A stretch of DNA of 64,000 nucleotides from an uncultured Saprospiraceae bacterium (GCA_938015805.1 CALLXF010000010.1:1-64000), one strand, 5' to 3'. Positions 44,325 through 53,459 are shown, counted from the first letter of the stretch. Made by a program: numbers and translations. The notes: generated by a model not told the origin, from the sequence alone.

Positions 44325-44981
44325 ATGAAAACTAGAGAACGAATTATCTCATCCGTTATAAGTGCCTTTAACGAAAAGGGATATCACTCATTCTCATTAG
44401 CTGATCTGGCTCAGAAATGTAATATGAGTAGAGGAAATCTAGCCTATCACTATAAGTATAAGGAAGATATACTAGATGATATCTCTGTAAAAATGGTAAG
44501 AGACATAAATCGATTTCTAAAAAAGCGGATGGACTATCCTGCTTTCTATAATCTAAATCTCGATATCCGAACCTGTAGATTTTTACAAGAAAAATATCCC
44601 TTTGTTTTTAGAGATATGACCATACTAGAACATGACTCGATAAAAGAAGTCCTGACTAAATGGTCTAAAGAAGTGATCAAGCGTAATCTAAATGCCTTTG
44701 CTTACGGAATAGAAATCGGTAATGTAAAACCAGAACCATATGAGGGACTTTACTATCAGTTATCTGTAAATGCTTGGCTGATTACATATAATTGGCTCGC
44801 CCAGCAATATGTAAGACAAATCGGTGATTTAGAAAAAGCGGAACGCATGGTGTGGAGTACTATCATACCTCATTTTACAGAGAAAGGAATGGAAGCATTC
44901 TTGGCGTATTACGGAAAAGATTTTGTATCCAATTTTGGGATACCGATTAAACAATACATGGAATTAAAACATTTATTTTAA
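44325..44981 (+). CDS. TetR/AcrR family transcriptional regulator
   Basis: 218 aa. The helix-turn-helix is at about residues 6-48 (ISAFNEKGYHSFSLADLAQKCNMSRGNLAYHYKYK read across helices 1-3). The long C-terminal ligand domain is Tyr/Trp-rich (LSVNAWLITYNWLAQQYVRQ). This long form with MSRGNLAYHYKYKEDI is seen in regulators next to acyl-CoA dehydrogenases in Bacteroidota. Fifteen bases before the acyl-CoA dehydrogenase gene, so probably controls it and itself; palindromes lie upstream. Confidence 0.83.
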   Translation: MKTRERIISSVISAFNEKGYHSFSLADLAQKCNMSRGNLAYHYKYKEDILDDISVKMVRDINRFLKKRMDYPAFYNLNLDIRTCRFLQEKYPFVFRDMTILEHDSIKEVLTKWSKEVIKRNLNAFAYGIEIGNVKPEPYEGLYYQLSVNAWLITYNWLAQQYVRQIGDLEKAERMVWSTIIPHFTEKGMEAFLAYYGKDFVSNFGIPIKQYMELKHLF

Positions 44982-44996
44982 AATTAAAACATCAGA

Positions 44997-46163
44997 ATGT
45001 ACCAGTCATATTTTACCGAGGAACACGAATTATTTAGAGAAGGGTTTAGAAGTTTTTTAGCTGCAGAAGTAGTTCCTCATCTAGATAAATGGGAAAAAGA
45101 AGGAACGATCCCTAGAGAGATCTGGCCTAAGTTTGGGGAGATGGGATACTTTGGTATAAGGTATCCAGAGAAATATGGCGGTCTGGACTTAGATATATTT
45201 TACCTAGTTATCTGGTTAGAAGAAATGCAGCGTATTAATTCGGGTGGTTTTGCTGCAGCGATGTGGGCTCATAATTACCTTGCCATGACACACCTTTTAA
45301 AAGAAGGTAGCGAGGAAATCAAAGAAAAATATCTGACTAAAAGTATATCTGGAGAGATGATCGGATGCCTCTGTATAACCGAGCCATTTGGAGGATCGGA
45401 TGTAGGAGCGATGAGGACGATGGCGATAAAAGAAGGAGATGAATACGTAATTAATGGTTCTAAGACTTTTATTACTAATGGTATTTATTCTGATTATCTA
45501 ATCGTTATTTCTAAAATGGAAGATCCTGATAACCCTAAAGCCATGGGTGTATTTCTGGTCGATAGAGATACTCCTGGAGTCAGTGCTTCTAAATTAGATA
45601 AACTGGGATGGAGAGCCTCTGACACTGGAGAAATTGCTTTTGATAATGTAAGAATTCCAGCTACTAATCTCATGGGTGATCCTGGAAAAGGCTTTTATTA
45701 TGTGATGCAGCACTTTGCTCTAGAGCGATTAATTATGGGTGTAAATGCCCATGCACGTGCAGAGTACGCGATCGAGTACACATTACAATATATGTCCGAG
45801 CGAACGGCATTTGGGAAGAGCTTAGATAAGTTCCAAGCCTTAAGACATCGAATGGCCGAAATGGCTACAGAAGTAGATATGATCAAATCATTTAACTATA
45901 AAATCGCAGAAAATCTAGATAAAGGAGTTTACGTTGTAAAAGAGGCTTGTATGTCTAAACTACAGTCTACAAAAATCGCTGACGAGGTAATTTACAGTTG
46001 TTTACAGTTCCTAGGAGGATACGGTTATATGGAAGAATATCCACTTGCCAGAATGTCTAGAGATAGTAGACTAGGACCTATAGGAGGCGGAACATCTGAG
46101 ATCCTAAAAGAGGTTATCGCAAAAATGATGATCGATAAAAAGTCATACAAGAAAGAAGCTTAA
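44997..46163 (+). CDS. Acyl-CoA dehydrogenase
   Basis: 388 aa, normal for the family. FAD/substrate motifs: CITEPFGGSDV, INGSKTFITNG, and RMSRDSRLGPIGGGTSEI near the C-terminus. The EGT-type catalytic Glu of MCAD/SCAD is absent (GGGTSE), while LERL near residue 241-244 supplies Glu on helix G, as in isovaleryl- and long-chain-type enzymes. It oxidises an acyl-CoA to the 2-enoyl-CoA; with the E1 fusion upstream, a branched-chain substrate is plausible but not proven. In an operon with the TetR gene. Confidence 0.87.
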   Translation: MYQSYFTEEHELFREGFRSFLAAEVVPHLDKWEKEGTIPREIWPKFGEMGYFGIRYPEKYGGLDLDIFYLVIWLEEMQRINSGGFAAAMWAHNYLAMTHLLKEGSEEIKEKYLTKSISGEMIGCLCITEPFGGSDVGAMRTMAIKEGDEYVINGSKTFITNGIYSDYLIVISKMEDPDNPKAMGVFLVDRDTPGVSASKLDKLGWRASDTGEIAFDNVRIPATNLMGDPGKGFYYVMQHFALERLIMGVNAHARAEYAIEYTLQYMSERTAFGKSLDKFQALRHRMAEMATEVDMIKSFNYKIAENLDKGVYVVKEACMSKLQSTKIADEVIYSCLQFLGGYGYMEEYPLARMSRDSRLGPIGGGTSEILKEVIAKMMIDKKSYKKEA

Positions 46164-46687
46164 TTTAATTGGCTCTATGATGATCAGAATGAGTAGGTGA
46201 TTAAATGCTAGGTATAATCCTAAGTTATGTAAGGATTGACCTTTTTGATTTTAGTGGATAAATTTTTAAAATCCGTTAAAAACAAAATAGTGTTTGAGCA
46301 AAACTAAGAATAGTGAGAATAAGATATGCCCATGGGATAGTATAATTAATAATTTGAAATTCAGCTGTTTATGCGAGTTTATTTTGTTTAGGATTTTAAG
46401 GATTTAGGAGCGTTAAGAAATCAAAACAGTCTTGAATTTTTGTTTCTTTTGATTCAAGGCAAAAGAAAAAGAGGCATTTGAATATGAACTTAAATGACAA
46501 TCAGAATGGAATTGATATTTTTACCCACTCAAATCGATATAGTGCCATTTAATTTAACTAAAAAATAGTCCTATATCTATTAGGTGACTTTATCGATAAC
46601 ATGTTTAGCTGTTTAATGGGCTAGTCTACCATTATAGAATTATGATTTAGATGTTTTGGCTTTCGCCAATGTAAAACCATATACCTT
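46164..46687. other. 524-base non-coding region
   Basis: No convincing ORF. It contains a partial inverted repeat CTTGAA ... TTCAAG at about 46431-46457, followed by an A-rich run, resembling degenerate dispersed repeats often seen in Bacteroidota. Near its right end, at 46656-46669, is a TTGGC/GCCAA hairpin, the minus-strand copy of the CATTGGCGNAAGCC motif. Nothing else is recognised. Confidence 0.4.
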
Positions 46688-47209
46688 ATGGGATTTTTAA
46701 ATGTAGAGATAAAAGCCAGTTCGGATAACCATAAAGAGATTAGAAAAATCCTGATAACTAATCATGCAAAATTTAAGGGAACTGATCACCAGATCGACAC
46801 TTACTTTAATGTAGCACATGGTCGATTAAAACTAAGGGAAGGAGACATAGAAAACAATCTCATTCACTACATTAGAGAAAATAAAGAAGGTCCTAAACAG
46901 TCTAAGGTAACGCTCTTTAAATCTGATCCAGAATCTACCCTAAAGGAAGTATTATCTAACTCTATCGGCATCCTAACTGCAATAGATAAACAGAGAGAAA
47001 TTTACTTTATAGACAATGTAAAATTTCATTTAGATACTGTCAAAGAACTCGGAACATTTATAGAAATAGAAGCCATCGACAAAGAAGGTACGATCGGCAG
47101 ACATAAGTTACAAGAACAATGTCAGTTTTACTTAGATCTATTTAAGATCACTAAAGATGATCTTATTTCTGTTTCCTATAGTGATATGATTTTGGAGAAA
47201 TCAAATTGA
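46688..47209 (+). CDS. CYTH-domain protein (class IV adenylate cyclase/thiamine triphosphatase-like)
   Basis: 173 aa. The CYTH signature ExExK appears as NVEIKAS at residues 5-11. Basic and acidic residues then alternate along the tunnel strands (LKLREGDIE, IHYIREN, KVTLFK, ELGTFIEIEAID). CYTH enzymes hydrolyse or cyclise triphosphorylated substrates with divalent metal. It looks most like CyaB-type members; substrate unknown. The gene is convergent with the EEP phosphodiesterase gene. Confidence 0.82.
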   Translation: MGFLNVEIKASSDNHKEIRKILITNHAKFKGTDHQIDTYFNVAHGRLKLREGDIENNLIHYIRENKEGPKQSKVTLFKSDPESTLKEVLSNSIGILTAIDKQREIYFIDNVKFHLDTVKELGTFIEIEAIDKEGTIGRHKLQEQCQFYLDLFKITKDDLISVSYSDMILEKSN

Positions 47210-47264
47210 TTCATTTTCCATCAATTCCTCTTACCGTTTTATACTACTTTTCAATCCTTATTCA

Positions 47265-47957
47265 TTATCCTATTCTCAATATCATAGGACTATGATCGGA
47301 GTATTTTTGTTCTCTGTAACTGTGTAGATAAAAACACTCTTTTACTATATCTGATAGGATGCTCTGGATATAAGTATGATCATATCTATATCCATTGCCA
47401 CGATGACTATACCATGAGTATTCTTTTAGGTCACCATGAATAAGCCTAAATGCATCCACGATTCCAGAATCAAATAAAGCATGTAGCTCATCCTGATACC
47501 AGAAGCTGGTTCCTTTTTGATCGATCTCATTTATCCCTATATTAAGATCTCCTACGATGATAGATGGTTTCTCAGATCGCTTTATTTCTTGCTGTAAAAA
47601 AGGGAGTAAAACATGCTTTTTTTTATGAGGTAAATAGCAACCATAAATCTCGAAAGCATCGAACTCTGCTTTAACAATACTATGTGCATAAGTCGGATCA
47701 CTGTGCGGAAACCATGATCCTGTAAAGTCTATTTTACTAGCAAGCAAGACGGTATTTTTTTGCCTAGATGTTTCCGGAATTATCTGATGTGTATATCCTA
47801 ATTTATCTAATTCCTTTTTAAGTAGAATACCGGTCTTATTATTACGATACTCGGATAAAACTAAGATATAAGGGTTCTCTGTTTTAAGGGCCTCTAGAAT
47901 TTTTATATATCTAGAGCCTCCACCTTGCTGTATGTTCCATGATAATATCGATAGCAT
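47265..47957 (-). CDS. Endonuclease/exonuclease/phosphatase family protein
   Basis: 230 aa, no signal peptide. The EEP fold is shown by SWNIQQGG at the N-terminus, the metal Glu in LSEYRNN (about residue 37), VGDLNIG (about 141) and the C-terminal YSDHSPM with the catalytic Asp-His pair. Members cleave phosphodiesters in DNA, RNA, lipids or inositol phosphates. Shorter than ExoIII and lacking its DNA-binding insertions, so the substrate is open. Confidence 0.82.
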   Translation of the reverse strand: MLSILSWNIQQGGGSRYIKILEALKTENPYILVLSEYRNNKTGILLKKELDKLGYTHQIIPETSRQKNTVLLASKIDFTGSWFPHSDPTYAHSIVKAEFDAFEIYGCYLPHKKKHVLLPFLQQEIKRSEKPSIIVGDLNIGINEIDQKGTSFWYQDELHALFDSGIVDAFRLIHGDLKEYSWYSHRGNGYRYDHTYIQSILSDIVKECFYLHSYREQKYSDHSPMILRIG

Positions 47958-48013
47958 TTTTTAAAAATACAATGATTCTATCGATCTGTTTCTATAGAAA
48001 TATGAGCTTATAA

Positions 48014-49831
48014 CTAATAAACAAACTTATGTACAAAACCACCCATTATCCATCGTCCCGGCATGGTAACCAGATTAGTCTCTTTATACTCTGTATTAAA
48101 AAGATTAGTAACAGATAGGTATAGAGAACCCCAGTCATCCTTTAAACTTAGTCTTGTATCTAGTACCGAGTAGTCTTCTAGATTTTCTCTATCCAGATAT
48201 CTAAATCTGACAGTATGATTAATAATGCCTACATGCCACGAAAAACCAGCTGACAGCTGATGGTTTAAATTTTCTAAAGCATATCTAGAAAAAGGAGCAT
48301 CTACTGGTGAAGCTTCTGCATTTATAAAGGTATAGGACATATCTACATTATCAATTATGTATCCAGCTGGTACAGAGTGGTTTAGGCTTATATCTATTCC
48401 AGAAGTATTTATCTCTCCGATATTTATCGGCCTCCATTTTAAGGTGTCTTGCTGCTTAGTCCAGTCTATAAGATTTGTTCCCTGTCGTAAAAAATAACTT
48501 GCTTGTAGTGTGGTATGGCTGTTTCCATACTTTAGACCGAGCTCATAAGCAACAGCTTCCTCTGGCTGTAAAAACTCGTTGCCTTCATTTGCACGATCTG
48601 TATAGAATCGATCTGTATAGGTAGGTACTCTATAGGTAAACCCATAATTGGCGTAAGCCTTAAAATCATCCGTAATCTCGTATCCTAAATCTATTCCAGG
48701 AAAAAATTTATTATCAAAATCAGAGAAGTAGGAATAAACTATTCCAGGTGTAATATCCAGACGATCATTTAATAAATTAAATCGTTGTTCCATAGAAAAA
48801 GACAACAGCTGACGTGATCTTGAGCCTAAATTATTACTCTCTAAATCCATAGCATTAAACTCTACTCCTAGTCCAAAAACACCTAACCTATTAGTAACGT
48901 GAGAATTTATTTCTGCTAGATAATTATTAGAGCTGTGTAAATTATTAAAGAATCCTGGGTCATCTCTAAGAAAAACATAATCATCAGTATTACGACGGTA
49001 AGAAATCCTCGGCTTTATAATCCAGTCTCCGGCACTAATCCTGTAATCTGCACTAAGTAAACTCGTATTTATTTCCTCATACTGATCCATAAATTCTGGA
49101 CTTGCATAAAAACCATTTGCCCCAAATTTTCTCCATGATTTAGAAGCCGAAATGGTCATCGGATTATCAGCTATTTCCATCGTACGCTGAAAGAAAAAAC
49201 TAGTCACTGCATAGTCCGTATTATGTTTATAACCAGTAGAGGTATTTCTATTGAAAGCTATGAGGTGAGATGATTTTTTATCGGAGTATGTATTCGTGAC
49301 ATGCAGTCTCTCCGCATCATAAGTACCGATCTCTGCTCCTACCTCGATTGCATTTTCTAAAGATTTTTTAGTGATGATATTAATAGCACCAGAAAAACCA
49401 TTCTGACCATATACACGAGCAGCAGGACCTTTTAGTATTTCTATTCTTTCGATGGCATTAATACCCAGTGGTAAACTCATAGAATGATGCCCAGTCTGAG
49501 GATCTACCATTCTTACACCATTAATTAAGAACAGGGTCTGATCAAAAGTACCTCCTCTGATACCGATATCAGACTGCACACCATGGACCCCTCGCTGTCT
49601 CACATCTACACCTGCTACAGTTTGTAAAAGTTCAGCTACGTCCCTAGCCGGGGTAGCCTCTATTTGCTTACGCGAAATAACATTTATCGTCCGAGAAGAT
49701 TCTTTAAATGGAAGAGATATACGATTTTCTTGTATTACTATTTCGTCTATAGAATTACTCATTTGATCCCATTGGGCGGAAGCCAAAGTCGTCACAAATA
49801 AAGTCAAAATAAGAAGTGTCCAGTTTCTCAT
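48014..49831 (-). CDS. TonB-dependent outer-membrane receptor (BtuB-like)
   Basis: 605 aa with a signal peptide (to about residue 20, ASAQW). The plug domain begins INVISRKQIEATPARDVAELL and has the conserved GVRQ-type run and IRGGTFDQTLFLINGVRM. The 22-strand barrel ends with an aromatic strand (WIMGGFVHKFVY). It lacks an N-terminal CarboxypepD-like domain and no SusD follows, so it is not a glycan SusC. Vitamin B12, siderophore or metal uptake are all possible. I see no cobalamin riboswitch upstream. Confidence 0.88.
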   Translation of the reverse strand: MRNWTLLILTLFVTTLASAQWDQMSNSIDEIVIQENRISLPFKESSRTINVISRKQIEATPARDVAELLQTVAGVDVRQRGVHGVQSDIGIRGGTFDQTLFLINGVRMVDPQTGHHSMSLPLGINAIERIEILKGPAARVYGQNGFSGAINIITKKSLENAIEVGAEIGTYDAERLHVTNTYSDKKSSHLIAFNRNTSTGYKHNTDYAVTSFFFQRTMEIADNPMTISASKSWRKFGANGFYASPEFMDQYEEINTSLLSADYRISAGDWIIKPRISYRRNTDDYVFLRDDPGFFNNLHSSNNYLAEINSHVTNRLGVFGLGVEFNAMDLESNNLGSRSRQLLSFSMEQRFNLLNDRLDITPGIVYSYFSDFDNKFFPGIDLGYEITDDFKAYANYGFTYRVPTYTDRFYTDRANEGNEFLQPEEAVAYELGLKYGNSHTTLQASYFLRQGTNLIDWTKQQDTLKWRPINIGEINTSGIDISLNHSVPAGYIIDNVDMSYTFINAEASPVDAPFSRYALENLNHQLSAGFSWHVGIINHTVRFRYLDRENLEDYSVLDTRLSLKDDWGSLYLSVTNLFNTEYKETNLVTMPGRWIMGGFVHKFVY

Positions 49832-49993
49832 ACAAAGGTTTTTTAAGAAGCAGCAAATATGGCTTTAAAAAAATAATTAACCTTAAAACGTCAGCCTTTT
49901 ATTATTGTAAATCGATCTAGCAGACAAATCGCTTTTCTTATTTACTATGGCAACAATTTACATCCAAGCCTAATTATAAACCAAGCAAGATAA

Positions 49994-50015
49994 AAGGGGG
50001 GCAACTAGATCCCTT
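49994..50015 (-). terminator. Weak terminator after ku
   Basis: AAGGG pairs with CCCTT around a 12-base loop immediately after the ku stop codon. On the minus strand a T-rich tail follows. Confidence 0.4.
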
Positions 50016-50804
50016 CTAACTAGCCTTTTTCTTTGCAGCTTCTATACTTGCTTTTAAGGCATCCATAATATCGACGACGTGCTTTTCTTCTGTTTCACCT
50101 TCGTTTATCGTAACTACCTCTTTTCCTTCAACCTTTTGGTTTACAAGATCTAACAATGCATCTCTAAATCTATCCTCAAAATCTACCTGATCAAATGATG
50201 TACTGAGTGAATCCACTAATGACTCCGCCAATTGCAATTGCTTTTCATCTACTTCCTCCTCTACGATATCCGGCACCTCTTTTATATCTCTCAATTCGTA
50301 TGGGTAACGTAATTTATACATTACGATCGCTCCTTTATTGGCGGTAAGCAAAACAACATCTTCTCGATCTCTTAATATTATACGCCCTACACCTGCTTTT
50401 TTAGATTTTTCTAAAACCTTGTAAAACAAATTAAATGTCTTAGTCGCTACCTCACCATTAGGACCTACATAATACACTGCCTCATAACGAGATGGGTGCA
50501 CCTCATCCTGATCCACAAAAGCCTCAATGTCAATAGCTCGAGTACTCTTTAATTTTAAAGCATTAAATTCTGACTGCTCAAAAACCACATATTGATCTGG
50601 CTCATACTCATATCCTTTTACAATATCTTTAGACATCACCTCCTCATCACAGCTCCGACATACTTTTTTATACTTGATCCTACTGTTATCCTTTTTATGA
50701 AGCTGATTAAACCTTATGGTATTTCCTGTCTCTACCGCATTAAAGATTTGTATCGGTATGGTTACTAACGAAAATCTAATATGCCCTTTCCAAATAGATC
50801 TCAT
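50016..50804 (-). CDS. ku: Bacterial Ku DNA end-binding protein
   Basis: 262 aa from the ATG at 50804. The frame extends 27 codons further to another ATG, but Ku proteins start at the conserved MRSIWKGHIRFSLVTIPI, so the internal ATG is right. The Ku beta-barrel core spans residues 1-about 200 (RFNQLHKKDNSRIKYKKVC, CRSC). The C-terminal tail is Lys/Ala-rich (ALKASIEAAKKKAS), the part that contacts LigD and DNA. Ku dimers encircle double-strand DNA ends in non-homologous end joining. Its usual partner ligD is not within the window. Confidence 0.93.
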   Translation of the reverse strand: MRSIWKGHIRFSLVTIPIQIFNAVETGNTIRFNQLHKKDNSRIKYKKVCRSCDEEVMSKDIVKGYEYEPDQYVVFEQSEFNALKLKSTRAIDIEAFVDQDEVHPSRYEAVYYVGPNGEVATKTFNLFYKVLEKSKKAGVGRIILRDREDVVLLTANKGAIVMYKLRYPYELRDIKEVPDIVEEEVDEKQLQLAESLVDSLSTSFDQVDFEDRFRDALLDLVNQKVEGKEVVTINEGETEEKHVVDIMDALKASIEAAKKKAS

Positions 50805-51139
50805 ATTTCTTGTTTTAAAGTCTAAAGATAAATTAAAGCTCTTGCTTAGATAGTATAAAACTTTGAGTGTATGATGGTAATACATATACTCGAGTGGACT
50901 CGAATGGATCTTAAATTAACAATTATAATATAGAGGTATTATAAAAACCAGAAACCATAAGGGCCTAGGAGGATAGACCTTAGGCACTGTATTTTACATA
51001 TTTATAAAATTGATAAATTACAATATGTCAGCTAGATTGCAATTTTTGGAATGATTTTTGAAAATAACATATTGTAGAATATTATAATATGTTCTGCTTT
51101 TAGTAAAAGACTTTATAGAAGTTATAAACAGTATCACAC
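50805..51139. other. 335-base region between divergent ku and OmpA-like genes
   Basis: No ORF. It contains an inverted repeat AACATATT (51066-51073) / AATATGTT (51086-51093), and a weaker one near 50960 with GCCTAGG and CCTTAGGC. The symmetry upstream of the OmpA-like gene could be a regulator site. No TAnnTTTG box on either strand. Confidence 0.4.
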
Positions 51140-51658
51140 ATGAAAGCACTTTATAGCGTATTGCTAGCCGTGTTATTTATTTGGGCATGGAGCCTTAGTA
51201 AAAAGCACATCTGTAACCCTTCAGAATCAAGTTCTGACCCAGCGGAGGTAGTAGCTCCTATTTCCTCGGTAGATAAGGAATGTTATAGTTTAAATCTTAG
51301 GGACAAAAAATCATTTAATGTCAGTTCTGCTTCCAACTTTACCTTTAAATTATCAGAAAGTACTTTTATAGACCCTTCCGATGATTTACTGATAGCAACT
51401 TCTGAACTCATTTCTTATCTGGAAGAAAACCCAAAGCGGGCCATCCAGATAAAGGGTTTGTACTTAGCTACAGAAGAAAATAATACGGAAGAAAAATCTT
51501 TAGGATTGGCCAGAGCCAAAAATATAGAAAGCTTCTTTTTAGACCAAGGCGTTGTGGATGAACAAGTTCAAATCATCGGTAAAAAGGTGGATGACAGCTG
51601 TGTAGAAAATGATATTCTACTCAGGGGGTGTGCCATTGCGTTTGGCGGAAAAAAATAA
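51140..51658 (+). CDS. Membrane-anchored OmpA-like domain protein
   Basis: 172 aa. One N-terminal membrane helix or uncleaved signal (ALYSVLLAVLFIWAWSL). The rest resembles a degenerate OmpA C-terminal (peptidoglycan-associating) domain: FKLSESTFIDPSDDLLIATSELISYLEENP, the IQIKGLYLA strand, then LGLARAKNIESFFLDQGV, which parallels the LSxxRAxxVxxYL helix. The Asp/Arg pair that binds diaminopimelate is only partly recognisable. It lies 29 bases before the stalk/HhH gene. Confidence 0.62.
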   Translation: MKALYSVLLAVLFIWAWSLSKKHICNPSESSSDPAEVVAPISSVDKECYSLNLRDKKSFNVSSASNFTFKLSESTFIDPSDDLLIATSELISYLEENPKRAIQIKGLYLATEENNTEEKSLGLARAKNIESFFLDQGVVDEQVQIIGKKVDDSCVENDILLRGCAIAFGGKK

Positions 51659-51687
51659 TCTATTCATTTAAAGAAAAACAAATAGCT

Positions 51688-52677
51688 ATGTGTTATTGGC
51701 CATTATATTTTATGTTAGGAACTGCTCTTTTAGGGTGGTTAATAGGAAGATCTAGAAAATTAGATACCTCTACATACGATCTCCAACTTTCGTCGAAAGA
51801 CAAACAAATTACAACACTATCCTCCGATTATAAAACATCAAAAGACAGATACTCGGACTTAGAGGCAAATTATAAAAAGCTAAATTCAAAGTATACTGAA
51901 GCCTTGAACGAAATTTCTGCTAAACCAGAAATGCCTGATGCCATTGTAAATACAGAGATCAGAGAAATACCGGTAGAAGTTATAAAAGAGGTAGAAAAAA
52001 TAGTAGAAATAGAAGTTACCAAAGAAGTACCAGTAGAAACGATTAAAGAAATTATCAAAGAGGTAGAGGTAGTAAGGGAAGTTATTAAAGAAGTACCTGT
52101 AGAGACGATAAAAGAAGTGATAAAAGAAATCGAAGTCATCAAAGAAGTACCTGTAGAGACGATCGTAGAAAAAGAAATTATCAAGGAAGTAGAAGTGATC
52201 AAAGAAGTGGAAGTGATTAAAGAAGTAGAAGTGATTAAAGAGATAGAAGTGGTTAGAGAGGTACCTATCGAAATCTATAAAGAAGTAGAGGTCGTTAAGG
52301 GGATAGATATGGAGACACTACAAAAAATGGTAGCTGGTCTAGGAACTGTAGAATTATCTAAGTCCATTACCAGTGAGACAAGAAATATTAAAGAGGGAGA
52401 AATCGTAGAAAGAAGAGTCGTCGTAGAACCTCAAAAATTACGTAAGATAGAAGGTATCGGACCAAAGATTGAAAGTTTACTGCACGATGCAGGTATTAAA
52501 TCTTTTGGGCAATTAGCAGAAGCAAATCCAGATAAAATCAAAGAGATCTTATTAGCCGCCGGTAACAGATATAAGATGCATGACCCGACTAGCTGGCCAC
52601 AGCAAGCGGCTCTAGCAGCTGAAGAAAAGTGGGATGAACTAAAGGTGCTACAAGACTCTTTAAACGGAGGAAAGTAA
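51688..52677 (+). CDS. Membrane-anchored stalk protein with helix-hairpin-helix C-terminus
   Basis: 329 aa from the ATG at 51688; a frame extension to 51628 lies inside the previous gene and is not needed. A membrane helix (MCYWPLYFMLGTALLGWLIG) is followed by a coiled coil (about residues 25-75). Then comes about 130 residues of Glu/Lys/Val/Ile repeats (KEVPVETIKE three times, EVEVIK in tandem), then a helix-hairpin-helix domain (LRKIEGIGPKIESLLHDAGI, FGQLAEANPDKIKEILLAAG). That C-terminal domain is seen in several Bacteroidota proteins and may bind DNA or protein. With the OmpA-like neighbour it could span part of the envelope. Function unknown. Confidence 0.68.
   Translation: MCYWPLYFMLGTALLGWLIGRSRKLDTSTYDLQLSSKDKQITTLSSDYKTSKDRYSDLEANYKKLNSKYTEALNEISAKPEMPDAIVNTEIREIPVEVIKEVEKIVEIEVTKEVPVETIKEIIKEVEVVREVIKEVPVETIKEVIKEIEVIKEVPVETIVEKEIIKEVEVIKEVEVIKEVEVIKEIEVVREVPIEIYKEVEVVKGIDMETLQKMVAGLGTVELSKSITSETRNIKEGEIVERRVVVEPQKLRKIEGIGPKIESLLHDAGIKSFGQLAEANPDKIKEILLAAGNRYKMHDPTSWPQQAALAAEEKWDELKVLQDSLNGGK
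52186..52257 (+). repeat. Tandem 18-base coding repeat, 4 copies
   Basis: The unit GAAGTAGAAGTGATTAAA (encoding EVEVIK) occurs four times in a row with a few changes. It lies within the stalk region of the HhH protein and is a likely site of copy-number variation. Confidence 0.8.
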
Positions 52678-52707
52678 GAAAGGATTTTTTTCCAATCTAC
52701 TATCTAT

Positions 52708-52752
52708 GAGGATTAAGCCAGTATTCGTGCAAGTGTTTAATCCTCTTTTTTT
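52708..52752 (+). terminator. Terminator after the stalk/HhH gene
   Basis: GAGGATTAAGC pairs with GTTTAATCCTC (eleven pairs with one G-U) around a 16-base loop, followed by seven T. Confidence 0.8.
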
Positions 52753-52969
52753 ATTTCAGTTTATCGGTTTTAATATAATCCTCCTACCCTAGCCTTTATA
52801 AAAACTATAATTTATATCTGCTCTTTGTAACAGAGAAGAAGTCTTTATAAAAACAATAACTGATTTAGAAACATTTGATAAATATTAACAAGCATATAGT
52901 TCCATTAAAAAACAATAGCGACATGCAATATTTTTTATAATTTAAGATGAATCAATAATTTTTCAAGAC

Positions 52970-53007
52970 GAAAAAAACGGATTGCTACAAATTTTGCAAC
53001 AATCCGT
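52970..53007 (-). terminator. Terminator after the EF-hand gene
   Basis: ACGGATTG at 52977-52984 pairs with CAATCCGT at 53000-53007; the minus-strand transcript then has a run of seven U. It begins 24 bases beyond the EF-hand stop codon. Confidence 0.85.
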
Positions 53008-53031
53008 AAAACCAGTAGTATTAAACCACTA

Positions 53032-53355
53032 TTAATTATTTCTAGATTCTCCTCTTCTTCTTTTAGGTCTAGGTGCAATATTAAATTCCTCCTTGGATAT
53101 AAATCCATCGCTGTTAGAATCAAAACGTTCGAAGTCTTTAAGTAAACGTCCGGTAACTTCTGACTTAGCTAAAAGTCCATCACCATTAGCATCCATTTTA
53201 AATACTTCATCTATACTAGGAGGAGTCCCTCTTTGATTTCTATCAGACCTATTTTGAGTTGAGTTTACCACTTCGTTTGTATCTGTTAATTCTTTTTTTG
53301 ACCGGCAAGAAAATGCTAATACCATTATCAGACCCGCTAATACTAATTGTTTCAT
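53032..53355 (-). CDS. EF-hand lipoprotein
   Basis: 107 aa from the ATG at 53355, which begins a clean lipoprotein signal (LVLAFSC, Cys about 17); a longer frame to 53400 would bury it. Two canonical EF-hand loops are visible: DANGDGLLAKSE (about residues 55-66) and DSNSDGFISKEE (about 78-89). The C-terminus is Arg-rich. A calcium-binding envelope protein. Downstream of the SCO gene but 279 bases away and preceded by the same element as the YHYH operon, so it appears to be a separate but co-regulated unit. Confidence 0.8.
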   Translation of the reverse strand: MKQLVLAGLIMVLAFSCRSKKELTDTNEVVNSTQNRSDRNQRGTPPSIDEVFKMDANGDGLLAKSEVTGRLLKDFERFDSNSDGFISKEEFNIAPRPKRRRGESRNN

Positions 53356-53423
53356 TATATTTTTTTTGTTATCAATCACATACCTTTTTAAATCAATCAT
53401 TTTTTATTAGACTTAAAAGCTTC

Positions 53424-53459
53424 TAAAATCCTTCGACGATATTAACATTTATTAAAATT
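53424..53459 (-). promoter_or_regulatory. Element shared with the YHYH operon, upstream of the EF-hand gene
   Basis: On the minus strand it reads AATTTTAATAAATGTT..., ending CGAAGGATTTTA (53435-53424). The same 12-base end and much of the upstream AT-rich pattern recur before the YHYH gene at 55740-55776. Its 3' end is 68 bases from the start codon. It may be a promoter of the ECF sigma factor encoded at 56799-57362 or a regulator site. Confidence 0.5.

Larger units (their letters stand above)
52678..53031. other. 354-base intergenic region with two terminators
   Basis: No ORF. It holds the plus-strand terminator of the stalk gene (52708-52752) and the minus-strand terminator of the EF-hand gene (52970-53007); the DNA between is AT-rich without visible features. 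Confidence 0.6.

Noticed and set aside
49832-50015. Cobalamin riboswitch before the BtuB-like receptor
   Set aside because: No B12-box-like sequence or stable multi-stem region is visible in the 184 bases upstream.
50805-50885. Longer Ku start at 50885
   Set aside because: The conserved Ku N-terminus begins at the internal ATG; the extra 27 residues are not part of the family.
51870-52202. 110 aa Ser/Thr/Ile-rich minus-strand frame opposite the stalk region
   Set aside because: It is the antisense of the EV/IK repeat; low complexity with no ribosome site or family pattern.
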